A stretch of DNA of 64,000 nucleotides from Trebouxia sp. TZW2008 (taxonomy: Eukaryota; Chlorophyta; Trebouxiophyceae; Trebouxiales; Trebouxiaceae): NCBI GenBank assembly GCA_002118135.1, contig BDIU01000399.1:62204-126203 (forward strand). Direction: 5' to 3'. The notes below the pieces were generated by a model, which had not been told where the DNA came from, searched no databases, and saw only the letters and a list, made by a program, of their open reading frames with translations. Of the stretch, positions 12,324-33,400 are shown piece after piece. Each line of letters starts with the position of its first letter. The stretch's first letter is position 1. A program made the translations under genes and the position numbers.

Positions 12324-12792
12324 GCCAGCCCACTACTAACGCGAAACTGCCGATCTCGTACGTGACACAATGAGCAGCGCGAATCACGCTCAGGGAAGAT
12401 GTTACACTCCTGTTTCTTTATGGTTACGCCGGTGACTTCAACCGGCTAAGCAAGCTCAAGGCTTAAGCTTGCAGAGAGCTACTGCTGTCGTGCTTTCTGT
12501 ATGACTTCATGTATGTAAGGTGCGCTCACGATCAATGGCATTGTGTTTGCGAGTGCACTGCAGCAACGAGACGCCCTCAGGCCGGTCAACCGTAGCGCCC
12601 TGAAGCTGTGACCTAACCGCCCTTAGCATTCCGATTCACACTGCGAGCTTTGACCTGCGCTTAACACGCGCCTTCGATGCAGCGAGACCAAGGTATGTGT
12701 AACTTCTGCACGTGAGAGCTATCAGGCATCTCTATGCTGAGTGACGCGCAAAGTTGGCTCTGGCCGGAATGCGCTGAGCTCCTGAGGAGTTC
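12324..12792. promoter_or_regulatory. Presumed divergent promoter between SF3A3 and a membrane protein gene
   Basis: 469 bp separate the SF3A3 start (12323, minus) from the next start (12793, plus). No coding signal is seen. The promoter role rests on the head-to-head arrangement; no specific motif was recognised. Confidence 0.4.
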
Positions 12793-15601
12793 ATGCCCAG
12801 TTCAAATAAGTGGGCGGCCTTCTGTTGGCTTTTGCTGACTTTCGGTCGCTCATCGAGTGCGCAAAGTAAGTCACAGCCAAGCAAATCAGCTACTTCAACG
12901 CGCGTTTGCTGTTTGTCTGTCGCACAGACCTGTGCCAGTCGCTCGCGAAGCAGTGACAGTGATGTCCTTAGTCAGCTTATCCCCGTCATCATCCTGAGGT
13001 GTTTGGAGCTTTGCTGATGTGCTCTTTTGTACACAGGCAGACCGAAGGCTGTCGATATTCAAAGCTTCAGCCTGCTCTACCTCACTATGGAGGCACTGTC
13101 AGTCACAAGCAGTGTGATTGGCCAACCAAACAGTACAGTCATTGTGTCATGTCTTGACAACACTGGTGAGTGAAAGTCGTTATGCTTTGATGGCTCACTT
13201 TTACAGGCTGCTTGCATCAATGTATGCTGCATGCATGAAAACGCCACTGCATGCAGCCCTGCCTTTCCACAAGTCGCAATTTTGGATGCTGCAGGCTTGA
13301 GTTTCAATAACATCTCCTTGAATGTCGCTGATGATGCTGTCACTGCCTCAAGCTCGACTGCAACATTCTCAGTTGGTCAGCATGTTGGTTATTTGCTATA
13401 TGGTCGAAGCATTGCCTGCAGGTATGACGTGTCACCGCTAGTTTATCGAGACTCTGTACATCCTGCCGCTTGCATGCATGACATGCACAACAAGCCTGAG
13501 TGCTGTTTGAACAACCTGTTTCTTGTTTGAGACACATCTGTCCAAACAGCTTTCTTCTATGCACCGCACCACTATGTCAAAATGGCTTTGGACAAAACTG
13601 TTTGGAGGCAGCTCATTGCTTCTGCGTGCACCTAGCAGGCTTTTGGACCCTCACTAGCAAGCATGTAAGTGATGATGTTGACGATGCCCAGTTTTTTGAT
13701 TGTCTGCAGTGTCGACATACAGTTTCGCTTGCCAAACGCAAACCTTACAGATGTCCCTGTACTGTCAGCTGGCAATGGCAGCTGTTGGTTCAGCTACAAC
13801 TTGTTTGTTGGTACTTCAGGTAAGAGCCCTCCAATACTCCGTTCTATCACCCAGCACAGTAACACGACATTACAACATGCGTACATCATGCCATGATGCA
13901 TGCAGCACTGATGACAATGACCTGATGACTGATATGTGCTCTGCATGGCTGGCATGACTGCGTCAATGTCACCGTAATGTTAGATCAACATTCATCCCTG
14001 GTGTCTGGTCTGGTCAGCAAAATTTTGTAGGCTCTGTTCACGTCTGGCCGTGCAAGTCTGCATGACAACCAATGGCTCCTGCAACAAAGGGCAATTTCTG
14101 ATGATTTGCAGGTAGCAGTACAGGCGCAACGTCCTGGACATGCTCAATGTCTGGCGTTAGCTATGTATTATTGTGCCAGGACTGCAACACTGCAACACCC
14201 AGCTCAAGCACCAGCACCAAAAGCGGTGGCTTGAGTGCGGGTCAAATACAGACAGTGTGTATAGTCATTGGATGTGAGTTGGTGCCCTTGCCCTTGATAC
14301 AGCCTCAACATATGCTGACTTTTGTTTGCCTATGCGACAGCAGCAGAGCTGACACTCTGTATGCGCTCCTTGGACTTCTGCTCAGCTTGAGACCAGCTGC
14401 AAGCTGTAGTGTCATACTGATACCAGATTCATAGTGTGTGGAGTGATCACACAGATTGGCTTGTTGTGCTGCATGAACTGAGCTCCAGCATGATTTGCTG
14501 GTGATTGTGCTGTCATGTGCACTGTCACCAAATCATAGCGTAGGCTATGGATGTGCAGGTAGTCTGGCAGTGGCCTTGGTTGTCATACTTGGCTGCAGCA
14601 GAGTCAGTAGCTGGCGCGCACATGATGTCAGAGATACACAGCATCTGGTGAGTAGCCCATCTGCAGCATTAAACTTGGTATTTGGGCACACCATATAAAC
14701 CTATCACCACCAACTTGGTTTGCATGAAGCTTCTGTTCATCACTGATTGCTTGCCATACAGTTGACTCTCCTCAAGCACTGCAACACAGCGACTGATTCT
14801 AGTCTCTATTGGCACGCAGAAAGAGCAGCACAAACTGATGATGCATGTAGCCTGGACAACCATCGCAACAGCAACAGGCAACCCATGTGTTATGTTGTCA
14901 CTGCAAAGCCAGGTCATGCTGCATGAAAAGCCCTACCCCATTAAAGCTTGGATGAGTGACGCCTTCTGTGCTGGAACAGCCGGAAGATGCAGCAAAGGGA
15001 GTCAACTTGCGGCCTCCTGGCTTCTTTGTAGCAGTCAGTGCCAGTCAACGGGCCATAGACAGCCCTCGAGGGCAACAGCCCTCACTGACGGAAGCTGCCC
15101 TGCCTCCAGTGGTGATAGTGTCCTATGGCAGCGCCAGCACTCCCACTGCTGAGCATTTCCACCATGGCACCTACGCTTTGGCCAAGCCAGAGGTGGCGGG
15201 CCAAACCCAAAGAGCAGACTCTGGCTGTGAGGTAAGCCCTGTTGTACATAAGCTGAGGCACAGTGCTGCACAACTGCATGTCTAGTCAATTTCTTCAGGT
15301 CTTGCATACTCATAACAATTGCAAGCAGTCAACAAATTAAACCGATTGTGCAGTCACGCTCATTTTGTGGTCACGAGATGCCATGCAGACCTGTGCAGCT
15401 ATTATGCCATGCACCATGCCTGAATGGGGAGCAGAATCTCTGTGTCATGCGAAAAGCAGGTGCGCCATGTTGTGTTGCATGCAGGAGCAAGCACAGCAGG
15501 AGGCATGCAGCTCTTTGCAGATAACTGCACAGGAAGCTCCAGAAGCCAACAGTGCAGCAAGTCCTAGATCACCCGCAGCAGTACAGCAACAAACACTATG
15601 A
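12793..15601 (+). CDS. Type I single-pass membrane protein, function unknown
   Basis: Nine exons: 12793-12865, 13037-13165, 13295-13421, 13710-13819, 14112-14273, 14559-14647, 14762-14846, 14957-15231, 15485-15601. Phases agree and give 388 aa. The N-terminus (AAFCWLLLTFG then SSSAQ) looks like a cleavable signal peptide. Residues about 25-190 form a Ser/Thr-rich ectodomain with several cysteines and potential N-glycosylation sites (NST, NIS, NLT). A hydrophobic segment near residues 193-213 includes CSLAVALVVILGC. A tail of about 170 residues follows, rich in Gln, Ser, Ala and Pro and ending SPAAVQQQTL. I recognise no family. The acceptor of exon 8 (14957) is the weakest junction; an alternative at about 14948 would shift the tail frame. 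Confidence 0.65.
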
Positions 15602-16508
15602 CAGTCCACCTCAGCCATGCAGGCTGTGCATTGGATCATGATGCGTCGCAGTGCCATAATCATAAGGTCACATCAAGCCTCGGTGACGACATGGAAATTG
15701 GTCTGCTCTCCCAACGTCCTTGCACAGCATTGCAGCCATTGTTGGGAACTGAATCTGAGCTGCAGACGTGTAGTCAGCTGCGTCCATCACTTGTTCAGGT
15801 ATTACAGCAGGTTGAACAGGACTTGGGTACTGCTTACAGACGTTGCATTGACGCATTTGTACAGGCGATAGTCTGCTCTGGCTTGTTGTGACCTCTCACA
15901 TGCAAGCAGACAATTCTCAAGCACACAAGTTCTGTTTTTGTTGACAAGTCAACAAGCACTGCAGCATTGCTGCTTTCAACAGACTGTGCACTGCATGCCT
16001 TGACAGCTGTGAGGGAAGTCGTGCATGTCAAGGTCTCAAGGCATCCTTGTTGTAGAGGCACTGTGAAGCTTACTGCACTGACTTGTGTTATGAGAACTGC
16101 CAGCAGTCAACATCATGAAAAGAAAATGTGGCTTGGAAATTTGTTGTGGCATTCAGAATGTATGCATGTTCTCACGGCATGTCAATAGTGGTCGCGTTGC
16201 TGAGGGACATCAGCAACAGACATTGCGACCATGCCCATGTGAAGCTTCTTGTAGGACAGCATGCAAAAATGCGTTACCATTGACGAGCCATACTTCATGA
16301 TGTATAAAGGTTGTCATACATGTAATTCACTTTATTGGCACTGAGACGCCTGTCAGAAGCTCCTTGAATATCAAATCAAATAATGAACATACAGCTGAGT
16401 CGACACACCATTACATTGTGCTTTGCAGCTCCGCAGCAGCTCTGCAGCGTTCAGGATGTTCTGAGATAACTGGCACACAATCAAATTAACAAGCACAATC
16501 TGCCACCT
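15602..16508. other. Convergent intergenic spacer
   Basis: About 900 bp between the ends of two convergent genes. Short open frames here (for example around 15780-15890) show no family resemblance or exon pattern. It probably holds both 3' untranslated regions. Confidence 0.5.
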
Positions 16509-17813
16509 CTAAGCTGCACGCTTCTTTGGTGCCTGCAATTACACAAAACAGAATGAAGGCCTGCAAGTATGCAAGACTTTCAAGCAGCTCTTCACAGCAC
16601 CTTGCAGAAATAGAGGAAGTTTCTGAACAGCACAACAAGCAGGTGTCACAAGACAGCAGGATTTTTGGTGCAAAGCTGCTTGACTCATGTTCATATGCTA
16701 GACTTACTGCTTGAGTGTTCAGCTTGAGGAGTGTGTAGTTGAGCACTGAGGCAAAGCTGACCCAAGCCAGGTATGGCAGCTGCAGGTACCCTGCTGAGGG
16801 CTCAATACGGTAGAACGTGCCAATCAGAACAACAACCAGCGCCCACAGCACTGCAGGCAGCAGGCAGTCATGAGCAGAGCAGCACAAAAGTTCTCTGTGT
16901 GAAGCAAGTCTACGCTCCGATGCACACAGGACAAGAGGACCTCATGCTGACTGACACTGCGCTGTCATACAAGTTCAATGCTGCTCAGTAGTGCAAGATT
17001 GGCAAAAGCAGCCAGCAAGCAAACGCAGCTGCCTACCTCCAATGTCAAACAGAGCTAGTGCCATGTCATGCTTCAAGAAGAAGATTGGGTTCCAGAAAAG
17101 ATTGAAGACAAGCTGGAAGACCCACAAAGACAGGGCGTCTTTTTGTACAGCCCAGCCACCATGCTTCCACACCTGCAGACATTCAGCAAACATTACGATG
17201 AGCAAACAAATAATTGACAGCCGAGCTGAGTCTGCAATCAACAATATTCAGGATGCTGTACCTGCCAGCCTCCAACCCCCATCACTACGTAAATGACAGT
17301 CCAGATAGGACCAAACAGAAATGCAGGTGGTTGCCAGCTGGGCTTGCGTATGGTTTTGTACCTGTAAGCCACCACAAATTGGCATAAGGCTGCTGAATCT
17401 GTTTGTCACAATCAAGCTTGCACAGACGAGCTAACAGGCAGACTACAAGTACATGCGCAGCCAGCAGTGTACAGTGGAGCAGGTCTTACCAGCCACCTAT
17501 CTGTGATGCAGACAAAATGCCAACAATTTGTCCCAGAACCAGCGGAACCAGCACAAATGCTGCCTGCAGATCACAGTGCGGGTGGCTCACGCAGCGAGAC
17601 AGTCACCAACACAGGTATGCCAAATGCCAAATCATAACTGCAGGGACGCTTTGCAGAACTCTTGACGGCGTTAAGTGCGCCTTTATGCCACAGACTATAG
17701 AGTCTTACCAGTGCCTTCATGCTCTCGGGGTTGCTAGGCTGCCACTGAAGAATGTCCTTTGCAGCATTGGCAGAATCGCTCACCGCAGCGTTAAATTGCG
17801 ATTGTACTGTCAT
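16509..17813 (-). CDS. TSPO: TspO/MBR family protein (translocator protein)
   Basis: Small five-helix membrane protein that binds porphyrins and tetrapyrroles in this family; the organelle here is not evident. Exons in transcript order: 17709-17813, 17490-17563, 17262-17361, 17037-17172, 16708-16850, 16509-16532, exactly 193 codons plus stop. After a polar 35-residue leader come helix 1 (VPLVLGQIVGILSASQIGGW), the signature KPSWQPPAFLFGPIWTVIYV, then LWVFQLVFNLFWNPIFF, ALVVVLIGTFYRIEPSAG and LQLPYLAWVSFASVLNYTL. The W-P-P-F-P-W-Y and final WVSFASVLNY motifs are diagnostic. The last exon adds only a short basic end, APKKRAA. Length fits the family once the N-terminal extension is allowed for. 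Confidence 0.95.
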
Positions 17814-18265
17814 GGTGCCTACGGACCTTTGTGGGCGCACAACGCTACGCCTGGCTTAGGATCTTGGTTGACTGCCTGTGTAGTTTGAAAGGTACTAAAT
17901 GCAACTTCATTGTTGCAAGCCATTCTGTAAGGAATTTTTCCGTTTCAAGGCTGCATCATTACGCATGTCAGCAATTAAACAAGTTATATAGAGTTTGAAA
18001 GGTGTATAAGACTGCTGACACTGCAATCAATGGTGTTATTATGCTTACTATCTACTACACGTTTGACATGGACAACATCAACAGAACATCCTCAATGACA
18101 CAAATTATCCAAAAAATTGGTCTCAAAATAAGGAAGAACGGGGAATCTGACGAACACGCAGTACAGACCATCTCAGCTACAGCAAGCCTTCTCAAAATTA
18201 TATTGACAGTAACTTTGCTGCTCCACCTCAATTACAGCATGGTGTGCTCTGTAGCATACACATGA
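17814..18265. other. Spacer upstream of TSPO
   Basis: 452 bp, more A/T-rich than its surroundings around 17990-18150, between the TSPO start and the stop of the EF-hand gene. It should hold the TSPO promoter and the EF-hand 3' end. An open frame at about 18002-18265 has no recognisable content. Confidence 0.45.
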
Positions 18266-20011
18266 CTAATTGTCCATAGACCGTGTCCACCAAACAGGGT
18301 CTTTGCTGAGTCTCCTTAGCAACCGCGCATCAGCTGAATGGGATTCAATGGCTTCTGCCTCTACTATAGCCACAAATTGATCCAAGCTGACAAAACCATG
18401 TACATCCATGGCATCTAGAATCGTTGCCACACTGGTGCCAGACATTTCATCACCAAGCTCACGCATAGCCTCTGCAGAAAAGCCACATTGGAAGAATTTG
18501 AAGACGGGAAACAATCAAAATCACACTTTGATGGCCTGACAGCACTTGCTTTGCATCTACATGCTGAAGGAGTTTGAGCATCCACAAAATGCAGCCTACG
18601 CTTTTTTCAGAAGCTCAAATTCCCAAGCTGCTTTTAGATAAAAAGGCTTATTATCACATTCACTAACAATGCTTGGGGGTAGAAAGCGCACTGTACAAAA
18701 TCAACTGGTTCAAGCTGTTACGCTTTATTCTCCCAAGCTAGCAGCGCAAGCAGTCTTGAGCTGGACACTGCTGCCTTGCAAGACTGTGTTACAGTCAATA
18801 TCTTGTGCGAAGCACAATGCTATGATGCAAAGTGGAAGTACCTCTGAACTCTCCAACATCTAATTTGCCATTCCCATCCTTGTCCATGGCATAGAACAGG
18901 TCTCTAACGCGATGTCGCCTCTCAGCGGCCTCCTGCTCTGAACCGCCAACTGTGGCTGTGCTGCTGTCTAGCGATTCCTGCACCTTCTGTGCAGCTTCTG
19001 CAAGATCAGGATGCTGATCTGCTTCATCTCCTGCATGCAAGACATAACAGTAATCAAGCGATGCTTGCACGTCCCAACATGGTTTATGCTCTGAGCTCAA
19101 TCTGATGAAGGACAACACAAGCTCTTGAGACAATGAGCTGAAGCCTCATGCTGTTGAATCCATGTTTGATGAATCTCAGAACACTTGCAGAGTAGGGCAT
19201 CATAAACTCATGAGATAGTGAGCTGAAACTTCATGCTGTCAAGCAGAAGGCATGACATTTGTACAGCACTCTACATGCGACACCAAGCTGAAGCATCCTG
19301 CTCGACCAGAAATGGTCACAATGATTGGAAGTGGCGACTAAGATGTGCTTGCCAGGCAGAATGGTTGCACTGCCTACCAGAGTCCCCAAGCTCTTTAGCA
19401 AGACGTCTCTTCTCAGCCCTATTGAGTGTCTGCAGTGTAGATATGAAGTGGACAATGTGGCCTTCTCCAACTGACTGCCGCACGAAGTTCTCAAACTGCT
19501 CAAGCCGTGCGCACTGCGGCTGTGAGAGTCCATCACTGCTTTCCCATTCAAGCTCGCATGCCTCCTCAGCTTCATGCTGCAGAACCATCTACCAATTGAG
19601 TCTTTGTCGTCACAGACCTGCTGCAATGTCAACAAGCTTGCAGCTCTTACCCTTTTGTCCTCATAGTATTGATAAGCACTCCAGCATTCCTCTGACTCTT
19701 GATCAGCTGAAAGAGCAGAACAGAAACCTGCAAAATTGCAGCAACAATCTTTGGCACTCGGACACTTAATATGCCGTGTCGCAACAGGTCAAGTCTGGCG
19801 AAGAAACCCTTAGTTGCAACACATGCATCTCGGCTGCGTCAGTACCTTCTAGATCATGCTCGGCAACATTCAGTATTTCATGTTTGCCAGGGCGCCTGCT
19901 CCTTTCTTCTTCAGTGCTTTGCAGCGGTCGTGAGACCTTTGGTCTTTCTTCCGAACTTGTAGAACTACACCGTACCTGCAGCGACAACATGTGGTCACGA
20001 AGGGCACCCAT
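18266..20011 (-). CDS. EF-hand calcium-binding protein
   Basis: Exons in transcript order: 19846-20011, 19651-19706, 19378-19588, 18842-19030, 18266-18471, in consistent phase, 275 aa. The N-terminal third is polar and basic (SSTSSEERPKVSRP). The middle contains CWSAYQYYEDKR and a charged helical stretch around FENFVRQSVGEGHIVHFI. A canonical EF-hand loop, DKDGNGKLDVGEF, follows near residue 200, with Asp, Asp, Asn, Lys and Glu at the coordinating positions. After the next exon junction a second, degenerate hand (DAMDVHGFVSLDQF) lacks most ligands. So it probably binds one calcium ion, as a sensor or regulator; the partner is unknown. Upstream ATGs were not tested for an extra 5' exon. Confidence 0.8.
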
Positions 20012-20778
20012 GCCAATTGCAAGGAGAGCAGCGGCGGGCTACCTTGCAAGCGCGGTGTTTATCATCATTTGCAGACCCAAATGTCTTGCGGCATGGAATG
20101 TTGTGAGTTTGTGTCACGTTCACCCGTGCAGCATGCATCAGGACAGGCTACCCGTCAAGCACTTGCGACCGATGCAAATGCGCAACAGGGCTTGAAGCGC
20201 TTTGCAATTCCGTGCGTGCAGAACCTCCAATAGGAGAGTGCTGTCCGGTATGTATCGAATCGATTGCAGGCATGACACATAGCCTTGACACTGCTCCTAG
20301 GGTATGCACGCCCTGTCTAATTTCTGAACATTTGTCTGAATCCAGCCCTGAGCCAGGTCAGCAAAACCCTCAGCAGGCATGGCAGCACGGCTTGTCGCGC
20401 TAGCTTTCCACCCTGCACCCGTGTCTTGACCGCCTGCTTCAGTGGCAGCAGGCATCCCTCGTAGTGTTTGCTTTGCTGTACTCAGACGCTCGGACGCATC
20501 GTGTTTTCCGATGTTTCAAGCGGCGTTATTGTTCGCCTGTGGCTGTTAGGTCAACGACATGCACAGATCAGACATGACCTTCGCCCAGGCCTGGAGGTGC
20601 GGGCTGCAAACTGCTGCCTGCCACGTCAAAGCGCGCATGCATTGCCAGCATCAGCTGCCGCACCCGCGGAGTCTGCCTAGTCAGGTCTGCAGGGCCTGAA
20701 TTGCTGCAAGTCTCGGCGCAGTGCTGCACGTCCAGTCAGGTCATAGCCTGATTGATAACCCTCTTCCAATGCTTGCAG
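20012..20778. promoter_or_regulatory. Presumed divergent promoter and gyrA 5' region
   Basis: Lies between the EF-hand start (minus) and the first solid gyrA exon (plus). A tentative gyrA first exon is at 20379-20420 (MAARLVALAFHPAP, then a GTGTCT donor); it would join the next exon in phase and looks like a transit-peptide start. No promoter motif was identified. Confidence 0.4.
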
Positions 20779-29543
<8,765 letters not shown>

Positions 29544-30469
29544 TCAGCAAGCGCCTGTACAGCCAAGCAAGCTAATTGCCATGGCCTGCGGACGCATACC
29601 ATGCAATCAAATGTTGATCTGCAACCCATAACAGAAAAGGGCTCAACTATTGACCACAGCGCTGCTGAAAAGGCTTGCAGCAGGCAGCTTGACACCATCA
29701 CAAGCTTGGGCTTCATGAATCATGCTCCGCTTCCACGCTTTGCAGCCGGCGTGTTTATAGCCATCATGGTTGCTGGTCCGCGGCAAAGTCTGCAGCCATG
29801 TACTGTGCTTTGTTAGTGAAACAGATGCAATACATGAGTCCAGGCCCTGTGGCAACCCAGACTGCTTGATTACAATTTTGACATTGCGTTTGCTGCCAAC
29901 ATTGACCTAAGTATGACGCATATTACTGAAATTCAATCAAACATGAGTTGGAAAGCTTGCGCAACATATGACTTGACATCTTGCAATATTGTACCAGCTT
30001 CGCTTTTCTGCTTTTGTACCCAATCTAGGATTTAGGACAATATACAGACGCATCTGGTCGCCAATGTTTTGATTACTTGCAGCCTGGTAAAAAGGCATGC
30101 TTCGTTTCCCATTAGTACGTGGCAAATGCTTCGCCAACAGGGAAGATTATCACAGCATCAATCTGCAAACGCACAGCATCAGAGCGGAGTCTGACAATTA
30201 CTGCATAGAATAGCATTCAGCGTGGCAATTAGGGGTGGTTCACCGCAAGCTAGCCAAGCCATGCCTGGCCAACAGCATTGGTCTGCTTCAGGGTTTGTTG
30301 ATGTCCCGAAAATCCTGCTCCAGGGTCGTGGTTGACATTACCAGGCCCCGAGTACAAGGAGATTGCAATTGTAGCTCAGTCCACGCTGCTGGCGATGACG
30401 CGCTGGATGCCCATCGCTGCAATGCCGGAAGCACGAGCAACTTGCTGAGGATACACTGCACGTTTGCTT
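29544..30469. other. Spacer upstream of Hel2-like copy A, partly duplicated
   Basis: About 900 bp between the gyrA stop and the next start. From about 29840 it is collinear with 36390-37006, sharing AGGCCCTGTGGCA, CATTGCGTTTG and the CGCTGGATG stretch before the start codon. It therefore belongs to the large tandem duplication and probably includes the copy A promoter. Confidence 0.6.
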
Positions 30470-33400
30470 ATGGCGGAAACGAGAACCGATCAAGCAGAGT
30501 GCAGGCTCTTTGAGGAGGAGATTACGTTTGAGCATGAAACCTCTTCAGACGCTGAAGAGTCTGATATAGCGACAGATGCTGAAGAGTCTGACAGGTCAAC
30601 AGACGCTGAAGAAGGCGAGACTTCGTCAAATGCTGAAGAAGGCGGGACTTCAACAGCCGCTGAAGAAGCCGAGACTTCACCAGATGCTGAAGAGTCTGAG
30701 GTTCTGACAGATGCTGAAGAGGCTGAAACTTCACATGCTGAAGAATCCGACACTGCATCAGATGATGAACATTCCGAGACTTCAACAGATGCTGAAGAAG
30801 CCGAAGCTTCATGGCGTGCTGAAGAGTCTGAGTGCCTGTGCCTCCTCTGCTGCGAGCCAATCAAGGTGCTTTTACATGCGACTTGCTGATCGACTGCTTC
30901 ATCAAAGCCTTGAAGCCTGCTTGCTGTGCAGGTGCTTGCCGTTGGCAGATGCAACCATCAAGACATCTGTGCAGAGTGTATAGTGCACATGTTCCTGCTT
31001 TACAAGGACTTCCGATGCCCTCTGTGCAAATTGCAGCTTGACAAGGTAGCAGCATAACACCTGCCTGTATGTGCAGAACAGTGTTACAAGTAATGACCGC
31101 AAGAGGTTATTTCAACAGGCAGGCATATTGTTTCCAGCTTCTGCAACTCTTCATGTAGCACATGTTTCAAGGGCACAGTCTGTCTTTTGCGAGCTAAATT
31201 TGCTACTCACTCATGCAGTCACACCTCGACTGACCATGCATCGCTTATCACACGATTTGAACTGTGCAGCTGAATTCTGCACTTGTGTGTATATGCAGGT
31301 TGTCATCACGCCTCGGCGTGAAAACTCCACTGTGAACTGGTCACAAATATTCAATGGCTCCAGTAAGCTGTGGTTCAGCTCAAATTGGTGCCCCAAGATT
31401 TACTTTACACAGGACTACTATCCTGGGGGCATGCAGCCCTTGCATGCATACTTCCGACAGCTGACAGTCAGAGCTTGCAGCATTTGTGATGCGCAAGCAC
31501 AACGCCCCTTTGACAACAATGCTGCTCTGATAGACCATATGATGACAGAGCACAGTCGCTGCCTGTGCCTCGTATGTTTGGAGGTGATCTACCATGACAC
31601 TGTACACACCCAAACAATACAGCCATGCCATCCTCCCGTCCATTGCTTCCACGACAAATCAAAAGCACCCATTTTTGACATTTGCAGCCATCTGAAGCTT
31701 CTCTGCTGCTGCTTGTGGTATGCTTGTTAGTGCCTGTATGATTTGCTTGAATCAAGCACAAAGCTAGTGCATTGGCCTGCAACTGCGCAATGCTGGAAAC
31801 TGTGCAGCAGCATACAAGTGATTAATTTTGATAGGGTTGATTCGTCTCATGTTACTGCAGGCAGGACGCTCTTCCTTTCCCCTCAGGCTGCCAACTTACA
31901 CGGCTGAGAGTCTCAGTCACCACCTAGATGCACAGCACCAAACCTGCCAAATATGCAAGGTTGCCTTCTTTGACATTGACTGCTGGTTTCAGCATGTCAG
32001 GGCTCAGCATCCCTTCTGCCGAGGATGTGACGCTGTCTTCAGAACTGTAGAGGACCTAGCTCAGCACCACAGGTACAGATGGAAGCTAACTTCCCTGCAT
32101 GATTGTCTTGCTGTGATGGGGTATGAAGCAGTGGTCCTTCCTTGCAGTATTCTTGCTGTGACGGCATACTAAGCAACAATTCTTCCTTGCATTCCATTGC
32201 AGTCCAGTGCAAGCATTGCTTCAACATACGCTGTGTACTCTTGATTTGTAAGTTGACACATTGTCTCCTGCAACTTGGATTTTCTGCCGGACAACCTGTG
32301 GCATATCAGAGCAAACAGTTGCAAGTCTGCAGCTCTGCGTCATGAAGTTGTGAAACAAATTTTCCTCAGCTTGCCCTTGACAGACTGTGCATTCTGTGCA
32401 GTTCACAGACCTCACACGCACAGGCAGGCAACAGAGCACAGGTGTCAAGCCCAGCCACTAGAACGGCAGCGGCTGCGGGCACTGGTGCTGATGAAAACCG
32501 TGTTCAAGCAGCCAGAGGAACTGAAAGACAGGCAGCCTCTGCAGACAGCACTGCACCGGCAGCAGATGCTACTTCACCAGCAGGCCACGCAGCCACAGCA
32601 GCTGATAGACAGGGATCATCTGCAGGCAGCCATGCTCAGTCAGCAAGTTTGGCATCAGCTGCTGCTACAGCTGCAGCGCACACAGCTACAGCAGGTGACA
32701 GACAGCAATTGCCTGCAAGCAGCACTGCACAAGCAGCAAATTTGCTACCAAATGCTACTTCACCAGCGGGCCCCGCAACCACAGCAGCTGACAGACAGTG
32801 CTTGTCAACTGCCGTTACACCAGCAGCCCACAATGTCAGAGCAGGTGAACGACCGGGATTCTCTGCTAGTAACACTGCACGGGCAGCAGACCTGCTCTCA
32901 GATGCTACTTCAGCTGCAGTCAATGTAGCCACAGCAGCTGACAGACAGGACTCGTCAGCTGTCATTACACCGGCAGTGCACACAATCAGGAGAGCTGACA
33001 GACCAGGATTGCCTGCTACCAGCTTTGCACAGGTAGCAAGTCTGGCGGTGACATTTTCTGCGCTGCTAGCAGCCCACAGAGCCGAAATTGCTGACAGGCA
33101 ACAAACATCCAGGAGCATTGACGCACAGGCAGCAGGTGTGGTGCCAAGTCTTAGCATGCATATCAGGGAATTCGCAAGACAGCAAGCTGCTGCCACCACC
33201 AATGCACAGGCAGCAGGTGTGGCACCAACGCCGGCTACAAAACCAGCTCAAGCAGTTAAAACAGCTGACAGCCAAACAGCTTCCGCAAGCAGCAACACAC
33301 AGTCAGCAGATGTAGTTTCAGCTGGTTCTACACAACCTGCTAGCACAGTCAGAACAGCTGACGCCGCTGCAGGGACTGGACATGGTATGCTGAGTGTGGC

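Noticed and set aside
32636..33202. Minus-strand frame of 188 codons
   Set aside because: It mirrors the Ala/Thr-rich coding repeat on the plus strand, has no splice context and no family resemblance.
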